A stretch of 6,818 bases of DNA, from assembly GCA_027435495.1 (NCBI GenBank), contig DAHZZC010000047.1:1-6818 (forward strand), written 5' to 3'. The DNA is from Planctomycetales bacterium. Its GTDB lineage: Bacteria > Planctomycetota > Planctomycetia > Isosphaerales > Isosphaeraceae. Shown here piece by piece: positions 5,496-6,818 of the stretch. A program made the translations under genes and the position numbers. The notes under the pieces were generated by a model. The model was not told where the DNA came from. It was given only the letters and a program-made list of their open reading frames with translations, and made no database searches. The first letter of the stretch is position 1, and each line of letters begins with the position of its first letter.

Positions 5496-6076
5496 GTAGG
5501 CATTTTCTTCTCCTGCTGATACGCTTCCATCTCCACCAGGAACCGATCTTCCAGCCCCTCCGGAAGCTCCAGCACCCAGTCGATGAACCGGAACAACTCC
5601 CGGACTTCCTCCCGCCCCATCCCACGGTCGTACAGTCCCTTGACCAACTGCACCTTCCACGCCTGGCGCCTCTCCGGGTCGCGCCGCGTCTCCATCGCCT
5701 TCAGTTGCGCCAGCACCACCACCGCGAACGGGTTCGGGTCGGATTGCAGCCGTTGATATTCTCCGGCGTACTCCAGCAGCTTGACAATCGGGAATTCGGT
5801 CAGCGTCCGAAACCCCCACCGAGACGACTCGTACCGGCTCGGCTTCCATCCAGGATCGTCGTCGGTGAGAATCGCCAGGCTGACGACCTCCCGGCCATAC
5901 CGGTCAAAGATCCGGTGGTTGTAGACGTGCATCCGGAGCGGGAACTTCCCCTCCCGAGAACCCTGCACCTCAACGTGAACCAGGATCCATTGCTCCCGGC
6001 CGTCGGCGAGCCAGACCTTCACCAGCTTGTCGACGTACTGACGTCCCATCTCCGATCGTCGGAGGATCGGCTGCAA
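5492..6076 (-). CDS. Open part of the broken Rpn-family nuclease (core domain)
   Basis: This is the longest readable piece of the broken gene, 194 codons from a TTG at 6076; the first internal ATG is at 6049. It contains the Asp (VDKLVKVW) and E-x-Q (HVEVQG) of the PD-(D/E)XK core, the strand RMHVYNHRIFDRYG, and the family's LAILTDDDPGWKP, FRFIDWVLELPE and YQQEKKMP segments. About 46 conserved residues upstream have no standard start codon, so any protein made from here would lack the N-terminal helix. A TTG start without a recognisable ribosome binding site makes expression doubtful. An automatic annotation would probably list this piece as a hypothetical protein. Confidence 0.6.
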   Translation of the reverse strand: MQPILRRSEMGRQYVDKLVKVWLADGREQWILVHVEVQGSREGKFPLRMHVYNHRIFDRYGREVVSLAILTDDDPGWKPSRYESSRWGFRTLTEFPIVKLLEYAGEYQRLQSDPNPFAVVVLAQLKAMETRRDPERRQAWKVQLVKGLYDRGMGREEVRELFRFIDWVLELPEGLEDRFLVEMEAYQQEKKMPT

Positions 6077-6241
6077 TTCCTTGTCGAGCGGCTCGTGGCC
6101 GCGGGACCAGTCGATCCCGGCGTGGGCGTCGGGGAAGAAGAGGCGCAGGCAGGGCTCGAAGAAATGGTCGAGCGCTTCCTTCCACGGGCTATCCTGGTCT
6201 GCGACCGTCGAGCCTCATCGCCGCTTCTTCGCCATCGCGAT

Positions 6242-6246
6242 CTCCC
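6242..6246 (-). promoter_or_regulatory. Ribosome binding site marking the original nuclease start
   Basis: GGGAG on the minus strand stands 6 bases before the ATG at 6235. It supports this ATG as the ancestral start even though the frame hits TGA six codons later. Confidence 0.5.
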
Positions 6247-6263
6247 GGACTCGATCTCTCAGC

Positions 6264-6818
6264 TCAGGGCGCCGGGATCTGCAACTCCTGATTCGTCTCA
6301 ACCGTCGCGTCGAGCTCGCCCGGGAACTCCTGCCCCTGGGCCGAGAAGGTCATCGTCCCCTTGAGATGGAATTTCTCCTTCGCCGAGACAATCCGGCCGG
6401 TCATCCGGTCGAAGAGGATCGTGCCTTCGGACGACTCGACCTTCAGGTCCGCCTTTGTCACCTTCGAGGGGGTCTGAGAGTTCGGATCGTCCCGGTAGGC
6501 CGCCCCGATGGTTCGGACCGAGATCTGATCCAGTTCGCGGTCGTTTTTCTTGACGGTGCCGATATAGTCATATTTCTGGCGGAGTTCGAGTTCCATGTCC
6601 ACCACCTCGGTGAGCATGGTACGTTCCCAGGGCTCGCCGGAGCGGGCAAGGACGTCGGGGAGGATCTGCAACTCCTGCTCGAACCGGGTTCGGAGCTTCT
6701 CGGCCGAGAGCCGCGATCGGAGGGCGTCTCGCACCCGGGGGTCGAGCTTTTCGGCCTTTTCCTGGATCTTCTCGGCACCCTCAATGGCCTTGACCCGGTT
6801 CTGGGCGTCGAGGACGAC
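6264..6818 (-). CDS. Probable DUF6263-like exported protein, C-terminal part
   Basis: The frame is open from the right edge to a TGA at 6266-6264 and gives 184 residues of a longer protein whose start and any signal peptide lie outside the window. A GTG at 6734 is in frame, but the sequence upstream (KAIEGAEKIQEKAEKL) reads as normal coding, so it is not the start. The first 50 or so residues are charged and helical. The later part alternates polar and hydrophobic residues as in beta strands: YDYIGTVKKNDRELDQISV, then SSEGTILFDRMTGRIVSA and HLKGTMTFSAQGQEF. That pattern, a G-x-x-x-FD-x-x-x-G-R-hydrophobic turn followed by paired strands, resembles DUF6263 proteins of planctomycetes and Bacteroidetes, for which no function is established. 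The family assignment is from memory and moderate; that it is coding is fairly certain. It ends 28 bases before the start of the nuclease pseudogene, so the two may once have been cotranscribed. Confidence 0.7.
   Translation of the reverse strand, partial: VVLDAQNRVKAIEGAEKIQEKAEKLDPRVRDALRSRLSAEKLRTRFEQELQILPDVLARSGEPWERTMLTEVVDMELELRQKYDYIGTVKKNDRELDQISVRTIGAAYRDDPNSQTPSKVTKADLKVESSEGTILFDRMTGRIVSAKEKFHLKGTMTFSAQGQEFPGELDATVETNQELQIPAP

Larger units (their letters stand above)
5262..6235 (-). pseudogene. Rpn-family PD-(D/E)XK nuclease gene, broken by a nonsense codon and a frameshift
   Basis: The locus resembles the Rpn/PDDEXK recombination-promoting nuclease (putative transposase) family, which is abundant and often decayed in planctomycetes. 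The apparent start is the ATG at 6235, with GGGAG 6 bases upstream, but codon 7 is TGA (6217-6215). The same frame continues without a stop through typical N-terminal sequence, DSPWKEALDHFFEP and then DWSRGHEPLDKEL, and no ATG, GTG or TTG occurs between that TGA and 6076. The nuclease core is present: Asp69 in VDKLVKVW and Glu89/Gln91 in HVEVQ, counting from 6235. A second lesion lies near 5496, where EKKMPT runs into a stop while MTTFERHSM continues in the -1 frame. One added base would give MPYMTTFER, matching the MPYVT-x-ER pattern I recall from relatives. The span is 974 bases; one base more makes exactly 325 codons. Sequencing error could explain either lesion, but both together favour true decay. 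Confidence 0.75.

Noticed and set aside
5490..5515. Programmed -1 frameshift in the nuclease gene
   Set aside because: The sequence GAGAAGAAAATGCC is A-rich, but there is no canonical X-XXY-YYZ slippery heptamer in the correct phase, and the gene carries a second lesion. Plain decay is simpler.
6215..6217. UGA as a selenocysteine codon
   Set aside because: This family has no known selenocysteine near the N-terminus, and I could not identify a convincing selenocysteine insertion hairpin just downstream.

Overview
The window looks like chromosomal DNA of a GC-rich planctomycete, probably in or near the Isosphaeraceae. This is an inference from high GC with strong G/C third positions, a UrtA-type receptor beside a Cache membrane sensor, an Rpn-type PD-(D/E)XK protein of a kind common in these genomes, and a small protein with the MRFRL-type membrane start often seen in planctomycetes. 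No rRNA, tRNA, CRISPR array or complete insertion sequence was seen.

Every gene I accept is on the minus strand, so transcription runs from high to low coordinates. From right to left: (1) the C-terminal 184 residues of a probable DUF6263-like exported protein, cut by the right edge (6264-6818). (2) A broken Rpn/PD-(D/E)XK nuclease gene (5262-6235) with an in-frame UGA at codon 7 and a one-base frameshift near its 3' end; the frames overlap as ATGA. (3) A 37-residue putative membrane peptide (5137-5250). (4) A single-polypeptide dihydroxyacetone kinase, DhaK-DhaL fusion, 568 aa (3350-5056), with its active-site residues intact. (5) A 320-base gap with a promoter candidate, a leader hairpin and a palindrome. 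(6) A DUF3800 gene (2163-3029) of clearly lower GC, probably acquired. (7) A 335-base gap with a three-helix nested inverted repeat and a consensus -10 box. (8) A UrtA/FmdD-type substrate-binding protein (484-1827). (9) The N-terminal 137 residues of a membrane sensor with a Cache-like extracytoplasmic domain (1-413), cut by the left edge.

The most suggestive functional unit is the left pair: a receptor of the urea/short-chain-amide binding family, with no transporter genes visible, 70 bases upstream of a membrane sensor. The layout suggests ligand sensing, with the binding protein presenting ligand to the sensor, rather than plain uptake. The rest appear to be independent units: a housekeeping triose kinase, a probably transferred DUF3800 gene with its own promoter, and a decaying nuclease gene. 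I see no convincing complete new system. The receptor-sensor pair, the nested structure behind the DUF3800 gene and the split nuclease most merit a second look.
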